Below, piece by piece: positions 27,323 to 35,663 of a stretch of 64,000 nt of DNA. The translations under genes were made by a program, and so were the position numbers. The notes under the pieces were generated by a model that saw only the letters and a list, made by a program, of their open reading frames with translations, did not search any database and had not been told where the DNA came from. The DNA comes from Petrotoga sp. 9PWA.NaAc.5.4. Lineage in GTDB: Bacteria; Thermotogota; Thermotogae; Petrotogales; Petrotogaceae. The stretch covers positions 1-64,000 of the forward strand of contig NZ_AZRK01000009.1 in the NCBI RefSeq assembly GCF_002895485.1, in the 5' to 3' direction. Each line of letters opens with the position of its first letter. Position 1 is the stretch's first letter.

Positions 27323-27560
27323 CTACTTTTATCCTCCTTAAAACTTCCTCTGCAATACCATCTTCAGTTATAATAAAATAAAATTTCATTGCTTCTTTAT
27401 CAATTCCATTTTCCCTTTTAAGGAATTTAGAAGCATTCTTTCGTATTTTATATCTTTTATTTATTTCCATTTGCGAAATATCTTTAACAATCTTAAAAAG
27501 GTCAACATTTTTTCTGCAAGCATCGACAATGTCTTGTATTATTTCATCATATTTTGACAT
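27312..27560 (-). CDS. Small uncharacterised protein, 82 aa
   Basis: Helical, charged, cytosolic protein with no recognised domain. It sits between spoVS (15 bp upstream) and the DUF1385 gene, which it overlaps by 11 bp, so translation is probably coupled. I see no motif that points to a role. Confidence 0.7.
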   Translation of the reverse strand: MSKYDEIIQDIVDACRKNVDLFKIVKDISQMEINKRYKIRKNASKFLKRENGIDKEAMKFYFIITEDGIAEEVLRRIKVDES

Positions 27561-27575
27561 TTTCTCAAATCGAAA

Positions 27576-27869
27576 TTAAAGATTTTCTTGGAAAGAAGCT
27601 TCCTTTGACGTTCTCGCAACTACTTTAAACTTTATTCCGGTTCTTTTTTCAGACCCTACTTCCACCTCCACAAAACCGGGAATGACATAAATTTCTTTAC
27701 CTTTAGTTTCTATGAACCTTTTAGCAATAGCAATAGCCTTTACAGCTTGGTTAACCGCTCCTGCTCCGATAGCTTGGATTTCTACTTCGTCTGTTTTAGA
27801 TAATACTCCCGCAATAGCTCCAGCAACTTTATTAGGTGAAGATGAATGACTAACTTTCAATACTTCCAT
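27576..27869 (-). CDS. spoVS: Stage V sporulation protein S (SpoVS) homologue
   Basis: 97-aa Alba-like small protein, probably nucleic-acid binding. Nearly every segment matches the family: 'LKVSHSSSPNKVAGAIAG', 'EIQAIGAGAVNQAVKAIAIA' and 'PGFVEVEV...RTGIKF'. Thermotogota do not sporulate, so the role here is not sporulation. It is first in a three-gene minus-strand group. It diverges from the cobalamin riboswitch operon. Confidence 0.93.
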   Translation of the reverse strand: MEVLKVSHSSSPNKVAGAIAGVLSKTDEVEIQAIGAGAVNQAVKAIAIAKRFIETKGKEIYVIPGFVEVEVGSEKRTGIKFKVVARTSKEASFQENL

Positions 27870-27964
27870 GACTTAGTATTCCTCCTTTTTAGTTAAGGCT
27901 ATACATATATTGTATCATAAAATTAAGATAAGTCAAAAAAATTAAAAATTTATTTTCAATGATA

Positions 27965-27973
27965 TGATATAAT
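27965..27973 (+). promoter_or_regulatory. Extended -10 promoter element for the cobalamin transporter operon
   Basis: TGATATAAT (TG at 27965, TATAAT at 27968-27973), about 30 bp before the riboswitch. There is no convincing -35 at 17 bp, so the extended -10 is the main evidence. Confidence 0.5.
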
Positions 27974-28002
27974 ATAACAATATCAAAAGTTTATAGAGTA
28001 TT

Positions 28003-28147
28003 GAATTTATGTAAGGGAAAACGGTGAAAAACCGTTACGGTCGCGCCACCGTGAGCGAGGACGAAACTTACCTATAGCCACTGGGGATTTACCTGGGAAG
28101 GCGTAAGGAGTAGAAAGATTCGCAAGTCGGGAGACCTACATAAATCC
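28003..28147 (+). promoter_or_regulatory. Cobalamin (adenosylcobalamin-type) riboswitch aptamer
   Basis: Senses B12 in the mRNA leader. Ends pair (ATTTATGTA 28005-28013 with TACATAAAT 28137-28145). Inside are 'GGGAAaacGGTGaaaaaCCGT', the P5 hairpin ACGGT-CGCGCC-ACCGT (28037-28052), 'tagcCACTGGGG', 'TGGGAAGGCG' and 'AGTCGGGAGACC', all landmarks of the cobalamin riboswitch. It lies upstream of a btuFCD-type operon, which fits feedback control of B12 uptake. Confidence 0.96.
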
Positions 28148-28152
28148 AAGAG

Positions 28153-28224
28153 TTTCTATCTTTTCGCGCCAAAAAGATAGAAAATGGTTATTTTTAATGG
28201 CGTAAATTTTTATAGGAGGCCATT
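28153..28224 (+). promoter_or_regulatory. Riboswitch expression platform (L13-type kissing hairpin and ribosome-site helix)
   Basis: Hairpin TTTCTATCTTTT / AAAAGATAGAAA (28153-28164 with 28172-28183) carries the loop CGCGCCA, whose first six bases equal the aptamer L5 loop. CGCG and GCGC are self-complementary, so the loops can kiss. A second helix AATGGC / GCCATT (28196-28201 with 28219-28224) encloses AGGAGG. There is no T run after the first hairpin, so control is probably translational. Confidence 0.7.
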
Positions 28225-28226
28225 TT

Positions 28227-29105
28227 ATGAAAAAGTTTTTTGTAAGTTTAGTGTTGATTTTGGTATCTGTTTTAGCAGTGTCTCAACTTTCTTTGGTTGA
28301 TGATCTCGGAAGATTGGTAGTGTTTGAAAATGATGTTGAACATGTAGTTTCAGCGGCACCTTTAGTTTCTGATTACATAAAACATTTAGGTTTAGAAGAA
28401 AAAGTTATAGGAGTAACTGATTGGGATACTATTATTCAAAAGGAGAAAATAGGTAACTTGATTCCTTTAAATATTGAAAAAATTGTTTCTTTAAATCCAG
28501 AGTTAGTATTTGTTAGTGGCGGATTCCAAGAACCTGAAGTAAAAAGGTTGGAACAACATAACATAAAAACTTTTGTTATCAATCCTACAAACTTTAATGA
28601 TATTTACAGGGAATTGATCATCATAGGAACAATTTTAGGAGAAAGAGAAAAGGCTTCGATACTTTCTAACGAATTAAGGGAAAAGGTATTAAATATTGCT
28701 AAGGAAACGTTCACTTGGAAGGATAAGCCGCGTGTTTTATATTTGATGGTTCAAAATAATATTTCACAGATTTGGACAGCAGGTACTGGTTCTTATATAA
28801 ATGAGTTGATATCTTACGCTGGAGGTTTGAACTTAGCAGCTTTATATACAGGGAATAACGGTTTTTTACAAGTTGGGCCCGAGTTTGTTGTTTCTCAAAA
28901 TCCAGATATAATTATCGTTGACTCTTATTATGAAGGAGACGAAAATGCAAAAAATGCTATTATGAATGCTCCACAGTTCCAAAACATTAAAGCCGTTAAA
29001 GAAGGCAGAATAATTATGGTTGATGGGAATAAAATGTCTCTGGCTTCTCCTTCATTAATTGAAATTTTAGAACAACTATACAAGTATTTTGGTGAATATC
29101 GTTGA
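28227..29105 (+). CDS. btuF: Cobalamin ABC transporter substrate-binding protein
   Basis: Periplasmic-binding protein of 292 aa of the metal-chelate/vitamin B12 class (helical backbone type). It has a signal peptide (MKKFFVSLVLILVSVLAVS), then 'DDLGRLVVFENDVEHVVSAAPLVSDYIKHLG' in the BtuF layout and 'NPELVFVSGG'. The assignment to B12 rests on the riboswitch upstream. No lipobox is seen. AGGAGG lies 7 bp before ATG. It overlaps the permease gene by 4 bp. Confidence 0.9.
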   Translation: MKKFFVSLVLILVSVLAVSQLSLVDDLGRLVVFENDVEHVVSAAPLVSDYIKHLGLEEKVIGVTDWDTIIQKEKIGNLIPLNIEKIVSLNPELVFVSGGFQEPEVKRLEQHNIKTFVINPTNFNDIYRELIIIGTILGEREKASILSNELREKVLNIAKETFTWKDKPRVLYLMVQNNISQIWTAGTGSYINELISYAGGLNLAALYTGNNGFLQVGPEFVVSQNPDIIIVDSYYEGDENAKNAIMNAPQFQNIKAVKEGRIIMVDGNKMSLASPSLIEILEQLYKYFGEYR

Positions 29106-30112
29106 AAAAGAAATCTATGCAAGGGGAACTACCCCTTGCTTTATTTTTGGTGTTTCTTAGTTTTATCCTTTTAATCGTTTTTACTGCCAATGGAAGTGTG
29201 AAAGTGCCTTTTAAAGAAGTATGCTTGTCATTAATAGGGAAACAATCAAACCAAGTCTACAAGAATTTAATAATAAATGTAAGAATGCCAAGAGTTGTGG
29301 GAAGTTTTTTGATTGGTAGTATTCTTGCAATTTGTGGAAATGTTTTACAACTTGTGATACAAAATCCTTTAGCAGATCCGTATATTTTAGGAATATCTTC
29401 GGGAGCAAGTTTTGGAGCAGTACTGTATACGGCTTTGAGTAGTATTTATGGTTTTTCTCTTTTTATGGGATTAGAAGGGTTCTCATTCTTTTTTGGTATT
29501 TTAACTATATTGTTAGTACTTTTGTTAGCAAGACAAGGTAAAAAGCTTCCTGTTCTTTCTTTAGTTTTAAGTGGAGTAATAGTAAGCTTTCTTTTTAATT
29601 CTTTTACAACATTATTTACAGTTATGTATTGGAGGAACTTAATCCATATTAATATATGGTTAATGGGTAGTACGGCGGATTTGATCTGGAACGATGTTTT
29701 AAAGTTATTTTTAGTTTTAATTTTTCAATTTTTTATTGTTTTGTTATTCTCAAAACAATTAAATGTATTATCGATGGGGGATGAAATGGCTGTATTTTCT
29801 GGTATTAATCCAGACCGTTTAAAAATATTTTTAATAATAATTAATGTTTTTGCGGTTTCTTTTACAGTATCTCAGGCAGGTATAATAGGATTTGTAGGTC
29901 TAATAATACCTCATATAATTAGAATGATCAAAGGTCCACATTCTTTAATTTCAAATTTCTACTCGCTTTTTATTGGTGGAATATTTATGATGACTGCGGA
30001 TTTTATATCTCGTACATTGTTTGCACCGACAGAATTACCAATCGGTGTAGTGACATCGATTGTAGGAGCTCCAATCTTTATATATGTAATGAGGAGAAAA
30101 GAGAAGTTATGA
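29102..30112 (+). CDS. btuC: Cobalamin ABC transporter permease (FecCD/BtuC family)
   Basis: 336-aa membrane subunit with about ten membrane segments. Family segments are visible: 'RMPRVVGSFLIGSILAICGNVLQLVIQNPLADPYILGISSGASFGA' (in parts, about 60-105), 'GIIGFVGLIIPHIIRM' (about 260-275) and 'ELPIGVVTSIVGAPIFIY' at the C-terminus. It overlaps both neighbours by 4 bp, so translation is coupled. Confidence 0.94.
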   Translation: MKKKSMQGELPLALFLVFLSFILLIVFTANGSVKVPFKEVCLSLIGKQSNQVYKNLIINVRMPRVVGSFLIGSILAICGNVLQLVIQNPLADPYILGISSGASFGAVLYTALSSIYGFSLFMGLEGFSFFFGILTILLVLLLARQGKKLPVLSLVLSGVIVSFLFNSFTTLFTVMYWRNLIHINIWLMGSTADLIWNDVLKLFLVLIFQFFIVLLFSKQLNVLSMGDEMAVFSGINPDRLKIFLIIINVFAVSFTVSQAGIIGFVGLIIPHIIRMIKGPHSLISNFYSLFIGGIFMMTADFISRTLFAPTELPIGVVTSIVGAPIFIYVMRRKEKL

Positions 30113-30879
30113 TATCTGTAAAAGGGTTGAAATTTAGTTATGGGAATAATTTTAAATTGAATATAGAAAATCTAAAAATAGAAAAAGGAGACATCATTTC
30201 TATAATAGGTCCTAATGGTTCAGGTAAAAGTACTTTGATTAAGATATTTAGTGGAATTCTGCGAAACTATTCTGGGGATGTATACATAGATAACGAAGAT
30301 TTAAAAAGTTATAATTATAGGGAATTATCTAAAAAGATAGCCGTAGTTCCTCAAGAATTTAACACTTTGTTTGATTATGACATAGAAAGTATAATCTCTA
30401 CTGCAAGAATACCTTACTCTAAAAGAATAAGTTTTTTTGAATCTATAGAAGACAGAAAAATTATTGAAGAAGTTATTAATTTAGTTGGATTAAAAAATCT
30501 AAAAAACAAACCTTTTTTGCTTCTCTCAGGGGGAGAAAAACAAAAAGTCATGATTGCAAGGGCATTTGCTCAAAAAACCCCAGTTTTATTGTTAGATGAG
30601 TTTTCTTCTCATTTAGATCCTGGCTATACCCAAAATTTGTTGAAATTAGTAAGAGCTATGGTAAGAAAAGAAAATAAAACAGTTTTAGCAGTTTTCCACG
30701 ATGTAAACAACGCTGCTTTATTTTCTGATAAAATAATAGTAATGAATGAAGGAAATATTAAATATGTAGGAACACCAAAAGATATATTCAAAGAATCTAT
30801 AATGAAGGAGATTTTTGATATTGAAGTATATATTATTAATCATCCTTTGAAGAATATACCTCAGATTTTGTTCAAATAA
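30109..30879 (+). CDS. btuD: Cobalamin ABC transporter ATP-binding protein
   Basis: 256-aa ATPase with a full motif set: Walker A GPNGSGKST (34-42), Q-loop in 'IAVVPQEF', signature LLSGGEKQKV, Walker B 'VLLLDEFSSHLD' and H-loop 'AVFHDVN'. It drives import through the BtuC-type permease encoded just upstream, with which it overlaps by 4 bp. Confidence 0.94.
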   Translation: MISVKGLKFSYGNNFKLNIENLKIEKGDIISIIGPNGSGKSTLIKIFSGILRNYSGDVYIDNEDLKSYNYRELSKKIAVVPQEFNTLFDYDIESIISTARIPYSKRISFFESIEDRKIIEEVINLVGLKNLKNKPFLLLSGGEKQKVMIARAFAQKTPVLLLDEFSSHLDPGYTQNLLKLVRAMVRKENKTVLAVFHDVNNAALFSDKIIVMNEGNIKYVGTPKDIFKESIMKEIFDIEVYIINHPLKNIPQILFK

Positions 30880-30909
30880 AATATTATTTTATAGGTGTTG
30901 GTGATTTAA

Positions 30910-31674
30910 ATGGCAACTATTGATATAATAGGCGGCATTTTTATTGATGTATATATCTTTAAAGATAATAAAAATTATGTTCACGATTCAAATATCACAA
31001 TAATTCCAGGAGGATGTGGTTTGAATGTAGCTATAGGTTTATCAAGATTAGGACATAAAGTCAGAATATTTGGGAATATTGGAAGTGACTTTATGGGGGA
31101 ATATTGTTTAAAAATACTTTCGGAGTATGGTGTGGATACCAACTGGATTCAAAAATTGAATTACCCCACACCTACCTTTATTACTATTAATGAAAAACCT
31201 TTAGCTGTATCAAGAAAAGTGGCGGATCTTGATATATTACTTTCTAAAAATAAAGCTGATTATTTGTTTATAACAACGGAAGTGAATTCTAATATTGTTA
31301 ATAGTAGTATTTTTATGAACTATAAAAAAACGTTTTTCGATATAGGGCCAAGACCTAAAATTATAAATAAAAAATATGAAAATGTAATATACATAGGAAA
31401 TGAAAAAGAATGCGAGAAATTCTCTTTTAATTGCGATATTGTTAAATTAGGTCTAAATGGTGTTCGATGGGGAGACATAAAATTAGAAGGAAATAAAGAA
31501 GAAGCACCGTATAAAATAGGAATGGGAGATGTTTTTGATGTATTTTTAATTGACGGCATTTTAAATAACAAAGAAAAAGAAATTATATTGAAAAGTGCAA
31601 TAACTAAATCAGAAAGTGTAATGAAAGAATTAGGAGCTTTAAATAAAATAATTAAGTTTCCCAAGAGTCACTGA
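30910..31674 (+). CDS. Short PfkB-family kinase-like protein
   Basis: Ribokinase-fold protein of only 254 aa. Signature 1 is clear (IPGGCGLNVAIGLSRLG ... FGNIGSDFMGEY). Signature 2 is eroded: the usual DTTGAGDAF reads KIGMGDVFD, keeping G-x-G-D with the catalytic Asp but losing the lid residues. It is 30 bp after btuD with its own ribosome site, so it may belong to the B12-regulated operon. Its 3' end overlaps the convergent Rrf2 gene by 23 bp. The substrate is unknown; activity may be altered. Confidence 0.75.
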   Translation: MATIDIIGGIFIDVYIFKDNKNYVHDSNITIIPGGCGLNVAIGLSRLGHKVRIFGNIGSDFMGEYCLKILSEYGVDTNWIQKLNYPTPTFITINEKPLAVSRKVADLDILLSKNKADYLFITTEVNSNIVNSSIFMNYKKTFFDIGPRPKIINKKYENVIYIGNEKECEKFSFNCDIVKLGLNGVRWGDIKLEGNKEEAPYKIGMGDVFDVFLIDGILNNKEKEIILKSAITKSESVMKELGALNKIIKFPKSH

Positions 31675-32119
31675 GTTTACTATTTGATTTTTCCTTCTTT
31701 TTTCCGTATTCTATAATATCTTTCAAGGTAATCTTAGATAATTCGGAAAATATAGCTTTTTGAACCTTTTTCCAAACGAAATCTGTAGGACAGGTCTCTT
31801 GTTCTATGCAATATCCTTTTGAAACACAATTGTAAGAGTTTAAAGGTTCTTCTAATATTTTTACTATTTCAGAGAGTTTTATATCTTCAGGGTTCTTTTT
31901 TAGAATGAACCCTCCAAATTTGCCTCTTTCGGATTCGATGATTCCTGCCTTTTTCAATTCTGCGAATATTTTCGCTAAAAATTCATTTGGGATCGCAGTC
32001 TTTTCTGAAATTTTGTATATAGGTGTATGTTTTGATTTTCCTTGTTCTTGCTCATTTTGTAGTTTGCATAAATAGTATAATCCCCTTATAGCGTAACAAC
32101 TTTTGATAGTTAACGACAT
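31652..32119 (-). CDS. Rrf2-family transcriptional regulator
   Basis: 155-aa winged-helix regulator with an Fe-S-type Cys cluster. The N-terminus 'MSLTIKSCYAIRGLYYL' and 'PIYKISEKTAIPNEFLAKIFAELKKAGIIES.RGKFGGF' match Rrf2. Three Cys follow in the pattern C-x5-C-x5-C near residues 105-117 (NCVSKGYCIEQETC), as in IscR/NsrR-type sensors. I start at ATG 32119, after AAGGTGAAG. Targets are not evident. Three tandem leader repeats lie directly upstream. Confidence 0.88.
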   Translation of the reverse strand: MSLTIKSCYAIRGLYYLCKLQNEQEQGKSKHTPIYKISEKTAIPNEFLAKIFAELKKAGIIESERGKFGGFILKKNPEDIKLSEIVKILEEPLNSYNCVSKGYCIEQETCPTDFVWKKVQKAIFSELSKITLKDIIEYGKKKEKSNSKLSDSWET

Positions 32120-32155
32120 AACAATCTTCACCTTCTTATTTTAAGGCTTTTAATC

Positions 32156-32313
32156 ACTTTAAAAATTCTAAACTTCACATTTTATAAATATTTTTGATTA
32201 ACTACTATTTCTTAACTTCTTCGCTACACGTAGCAAAAGGGAGGGAGAGGGCTCCGCCCTGAACCCATTTTAAATTCAAAAGCTTATTTTCTGAAAATTT
32301 TCATTTCTAAAGT
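32156..32313 (-). repeat. Leader repeat, tandem copy 1 of 3 upstream of the Rrf2 gene
   Basis: 158 bp, bounded by ACTTTAAAAATT and ATTTCTAAAGT. It contains the GCTAC-AC-GTAGC palindrome (about 32223-32234) and GGGCTCCGCCC (reverse complement of the GGGCGGAGCCC hairpin). This is a short variant lacking about 40 bp of the usual right arm. Confidence 0.88.
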
Positions 32314-32333
32314 ACCTACTACAATAATACTTC

Positions 32334-32491
32334 ACTTTAAAAATTCTAAACTTCACATTTTATAAATATTTTTGATTAACTACTATTTCTTAACTTCTTC
32401 GTTACACGTAGCGAAAGGGAGGGAGAGGGCTCCGCCCTGGACCCATTTTAAATTCAAATGCTTGTTTTTAAAAAATTCTCATTTCTAAAGT
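32334..32491 (-). repeat. Leader repeat, tandem copy 2 of 3
   Basis: 158 bp with the same ends, 178 bp from copy 1 and nearly identical to it. The 20-bp spacer between copies is also shared, so the array arose by duplication of a 178-bp unit. Confidence 0.88.
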
Positions 32492-32511
32492 ACCTACTAT
32501 AATAATACTTC

Positions 32512-32668
32512 ACTTTAAAAATTCTAAACTTCACATTTTATAAATATTTTTGATTAACTACTATTTCTTAACTTCTTCGTTACACGTAGCGAAAGGGAGG
32601 GAGAGGGCTCCGCCCCCTTACCGTCATAAATTCAAAAGCTAATTTTTCAATTTTTTTGTTTCTATAGT
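32512..32668 (-). repeat. Leader repeat, tandem copy 3 of 3
   Basis: The half proximal to the Rrf2 gene is identical to copy 2; the distal part diverges after GGGCTCCGCCCC. Together the three copies fill the 574-bp gap (32132-32705 relative to the chosen neighbours). No gene is present there. Confidence 0.82.
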
Positions 32669-32705
32669 CTCTATTAAGGTTCTTGAATTCTTTTAACTAT
32701 TAAAT

Positions 32706-33419
32706 TTATCCATTTAAATTTGCCGTATATAAATTTCTAAAAGTATAAGTACTCTTTTTTGCAAATGGAATGATGTTAAACATATCCATTTCAAAGCAAA
32801 AGTCCACATCCTCTTTGAATCCTAACTTTTTTAATCTAAGTGCGTGAAATGAATTTGCTATATCTCTTTTCTTAGTATCTGAAAGCTTTAAAACTAACTT
32901 GGCTCCATCGTTTATTTCATAATCCTCTTTTTCTAAGAGTTTTTTTAAAAAAAGTCCAGCTGCATAACAATCTTCAAGTGAAATATTTCCATCTGTTCCA
33001 GAACATACGATACCTACCTTTTGGTACTTCTTTTCTAACAAAAAATTCAAAACAGACGTAAAATTTAGTAATGAAAGGGCAATTACGTTTCCATGAGCAT
33101 TAATTATTTTCATAGTTTTTGCTCCGTTTGTTGTAGTTAAAGCAATGGGCTTTTTTCTTATTGTATCAGAATATTTAAGAAATTCTATTGGAGAATTCCC
33201 AAAATCGAAGCCTTCTATTTTAATAGCATTTCTTTCCCCTGCAATTAAATAGCCCAAAGGTTTAAGTTCTCTGGCAGTATCAACTTCTTCGCAAATAAAC
33301 ACCTCCTCCACTCCGCAATGAATCAAGGTAGATATGCTTGAAGTAGCTCGTAAAATATCTATGAGTACATATATTTCGTGCTCTTTAAATGGTTCCTGAG
33401 GCAACAAATACACATTCAA
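32706..33419 (-). CDS. comB: 2-phosphosulfolactate phosphatase (ComB family)
   Basis: 237-aa member of the ComB family, which removes phosphate from 2-phosphosulfolactate in coenzyme M or sulfolactate synthesis. Segments 'VLIDILRATSSI', 'GYLIAGERNAIKIEGFDFGNSP', 'ALTTTNGAKTM' and 'IVCSGTDGNISLEDCYAAG' fit the family. As Thermotogota do not make coenzyme M as far as I know, the true substrate may be different. It follows a histidine-phosphatase gene by 31 bp. Confidence 0.85.
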   Translation of the reverse strand: MNVYLLPQEPFKEHEIYVLIDILRATSSISTLIHCGVEEVFICEEVDTARELKPLGYLIAGERNAIKIEGFDFGNSPIEFLKYSDTIRKKPIALTTTNGAKTMKIINAHGNVIALSLLNFTSVLNFLLEKKYQKVGIVCSGTDGNISLEDCYAAGLFLKKLLEKEDYEINDGAKLVLKLSDTKKRDIANSFHALRLKKLGFKEDVDFCFEMDMFNIIPFAKKSTYTFRNLYTANLNG

Positions 33420-33450
33420 ATATTTTTTGAAAATATCTTTTTCTGTTATT

Positions 33451-34104
33451 TTAATCTATCTCCTTTTCTTCTGGAGTAACATATGTTTTAAGACCATAGT
33501 ATTCAAGATGCCAAGTTTCATTCAAGGAAGCTAAAGTATATTTGTGGTTACTTTCGTATATAATATGAGATACAGAAGCGTTGTCTATTCTAAAAGTGGT
33601 ATGTTCATTAAGTGGAATGTTTAATATCCAACAAATAATAGTCCTTATAGCAAGTCCATGTGCAACAACTAATATTCTTTGACTTAATTCATGTTGCTTT
33701 ATTATTCTCTTTAGAGCTCTTACCGCCCTGTTTTGAACATCCCCTAAAGCTTCTATACCTTCTACTAAAGCCCAAGGATCTCTATGCCAATATTCCAATT
33801 CGTCTTTGTAATTTTGCAGTATATCTTCTAATTTTTTACCATCCCAATGGCCTATGTTACATTCATTTAAATCAGGATCTTTTTTTATAGTTAGATGATG
33901 ATAGTTATTAATTATCTCTGCAGTTTTTATTGCTCTTTTTAATCCCGAACAATATATATCGTTTATTTCAACTTTCTTAAACCTTTCTGCTGCTGCTTGA
34001 GCTTGACTTATTCCTTCATTATCCAGCTCGATATCTCTTTGACCTTGCCATATTCCTTCTTTATTCCAAAGTGTTGTTCCATGTCTAACTAAGTATAAAT
34101 CCAA
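33451..34104 (-). CDS. Histidine phosphatase superfamily protein (phosphoglycerate-mutase-like)
   Basis: 217-aa cytosolic phosphatase or mutase. The catalytic 'LYLVRHGTTLWN' (RHG with His8), 'GLKRAIKTAEII', 'CNIGHWDGKKLEDI' and the second His in 'VVAHGLAIRTI' are present. It resembles alpha-ribazole phosphatase/GpmB-type members; the substrate cannot be fixed from sequence. It lies between guaA and comB on one strand. Confidence 0.88.
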   Translation of the reverse strand: MDLYLVRHGTTLWNKEGIWQGQRDIELDNEGISQAQAAAERFKKVEINDIYCSGLKRAIKTAEIINNYHHLTIKKDPDLNECNIGHWDGKKLEDILQNYKDELEYWHRDPWALVEGIEALGDVQNRAVRALKRIIKQHELSQRILVVAHGLAIRTIICWILNIPLNEHTTFRIDNASVSHIIYESNHKYTLASLNETWHLEYYGLKTYVTPEEKEID

Positions 34105-34125
34105 TATTATAGCACCTCCATAATT

Positions 34126-35649
34126 TCATTCCCATTCAATTGTGGAAGGTGGTTTTGATGATATATCATAAACCACCCTTGTAATCTCTTCAACTTGGTT
34201 TGTTATCCTTCTTGAAACTGTATCTAATATTTCATAAGGAATTTTGGACCAATCAGCTGTCATGCCTTCTATACTATCAACTGCCCTTAAAGCAACTAAA
34301 TACCCATAATTTCTTTTGTCTCCTGTAACTCCTACAGTTTTTATTGGAGTTAACACCGCAAAAGCTTGCCAAACTTTCTCATACCATCCAGTTTCTCTAA
34401 GCGTTTTAATGAAAATATCATCTACTTTTTTCAATAACTGTAACTTTTCTTTTGTGACTTCTCCTATTATTCTAATAGCAAGTCCAGGGCCTGGAAACGG
34501 ATGACGATATAATATTTCTTTGGGTAAACCTAAAATTTCTCCTACACTTCGTACCTCATCTTTAAAAAGTTCCCTAAGGGGTTCTATTAATTTTAAGTTT
34601 ATTTGATCAGGTAAACCACCCACATTGTGGTGACTTTTTATTTTGTAAGTTTTTTTCCCAGATTTTGCACTTTCTATTACATCAGAATAGATTGTTCCTT
34701 GTACAAGAAAATCGTAATTTTCATCTTTTTTAGCTTCTTCTTCAAATACTCTGATAAATTCTTCTCCAATAATTTTGCGTTTTTCCTCAGGATCCGTAAT
34801 ACCTTTTAATCTTTTTAAAAATCTATCTTCCGCATTTACAACAGTTAAATTTATTCCATAATAATCTTTGAAAGTGCTTTTTACTTCTTCAGCTTCATTT
34901 AACCTTAATAAGCCATGGTTTACAAAAATGGCCTTTAAATTATGTCCAATTGCTTTATAAGTAAGCATAGCAGCAACAGAAGAATCTACACCACCAGATA
35001 AAGCTATAATAGCTTTTTTATTTTTTGCAATATTTCTTATTTCTTTTATTTTTTCTTCAACAAAATCTATAAGTGTCCAATTACCTTGCATTTTGCATAT
35101 TTTTATTACAAAATTTTTTAAAATATTGTTTCCAAAATCAGTGTGCCTAACTTCGGGATGGAATTGAATACCATATATTTTATTTTTTTGGTTTTCAAAA
35201 GCTGCTATTATTCCATTATCCGTTTTAGAAATTATTTTGAAACTTTCAGGAAGATTAGTAACCGTGTCTTTGTGGCTCATCCATACGTTAAATTCTTTAT
35301 CTATATTTTCAAACAGTTTCGTCTTTTCTACGATTCTTATTTTTGTTTTTCCATATTCAGCAATACCTATTTGTTCAACTTTTCCACCTAAAAGCTTAGC
35401 TAAAAGTTGCATCCCATAACAAATACCTAAAATAGGAATATTCGAATTTAATATTTCTTTTGGTATATCAGGTGCTAATTCATCATAAACACTATCAGGC
35501 CCCCCAGACAATATTATACCTTTTACATCTTTCAAGGATATTTTATCATCATATTGGATAACCTCAGAATAAGCTCCCAATTCCCTTATTCTCTTTGCAA
35601 GAAGTTGTGTATACTGTGAGCCAAAATCTATAATAAGAATTTTTTCCAT
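34126..35649 (-). CDS. guaA: GMP synthase (glutamine-hydrolysing)
   Basis: Converts XMP to GMP. The 507-aa protein has an N-terminal glutamine amidotransferase domain with the triad C77 (GICYGMQ), H164 and E166 (FHPEVRH), an ATP pyrophosphatase domain with the P-loop LSGGVDSS (217-224), and the C-terminal dimerisation domain ending in SKPPSTIEWE. The full length is normal. It starts 14 bp after the TmcAL-like gene stop. Confidence 0.98.
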   Translation of the reverse strand: MEKILIIDFGSQYTQLLAKRIRELGAYSEVIQYDDKISLKDVKGIILSGGPDSVYDELAPDIPKEILNSNIPILGICYGMQLLAKLLGGKVEQIGIAEYGKTKIRIVEKTKLFENIDKEFNVWMSHKDTVTNLPESFKIISKTDNGIIAAFENQKNKIYGIQFHPEVRHTDFGNNILKNFVIKICKMQGNWTLIDFVEEKIKEIRNIAKNKKAIIALSGGVDSSVAAMLTYKAIGHNLKAIFVNHGLLRLNEAEEVKSTFKDYYGINLTVVNAEDRFLKRLKGITDPEEKRKIIGEEFIRVFEEEAKKDENYDFLVQGTIYSDVIESAKSGKKTYKIKSHHNVGGLPDQINLKLIEPLRELFKDEVRSVGEILGLPKEILYRHPFPGPGLAIRIIGEVTKEKLQLLKKVDDIFIKTLRETGWYEKVWQAFAVLTPIKTVGVTGDKRNYGYLVALRAVDSIEGMTADWSKIPYEILDTVSRRITNQVEEITRVVYDISSKPPSTIEWE

Positions 35650-35663
35650 ATTTTACCTCCAAC

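Noticed and set aside
32156-32668. Possible CRISPR array because of three regularly spaced repeats
   Set aside because: The repeat unit is 158 bp and the spacers are identical 20-bp sequences, so this is a tandem duplication. CRISPR repeats are about 24-40 bp with unique spacers. No cas genes are present.
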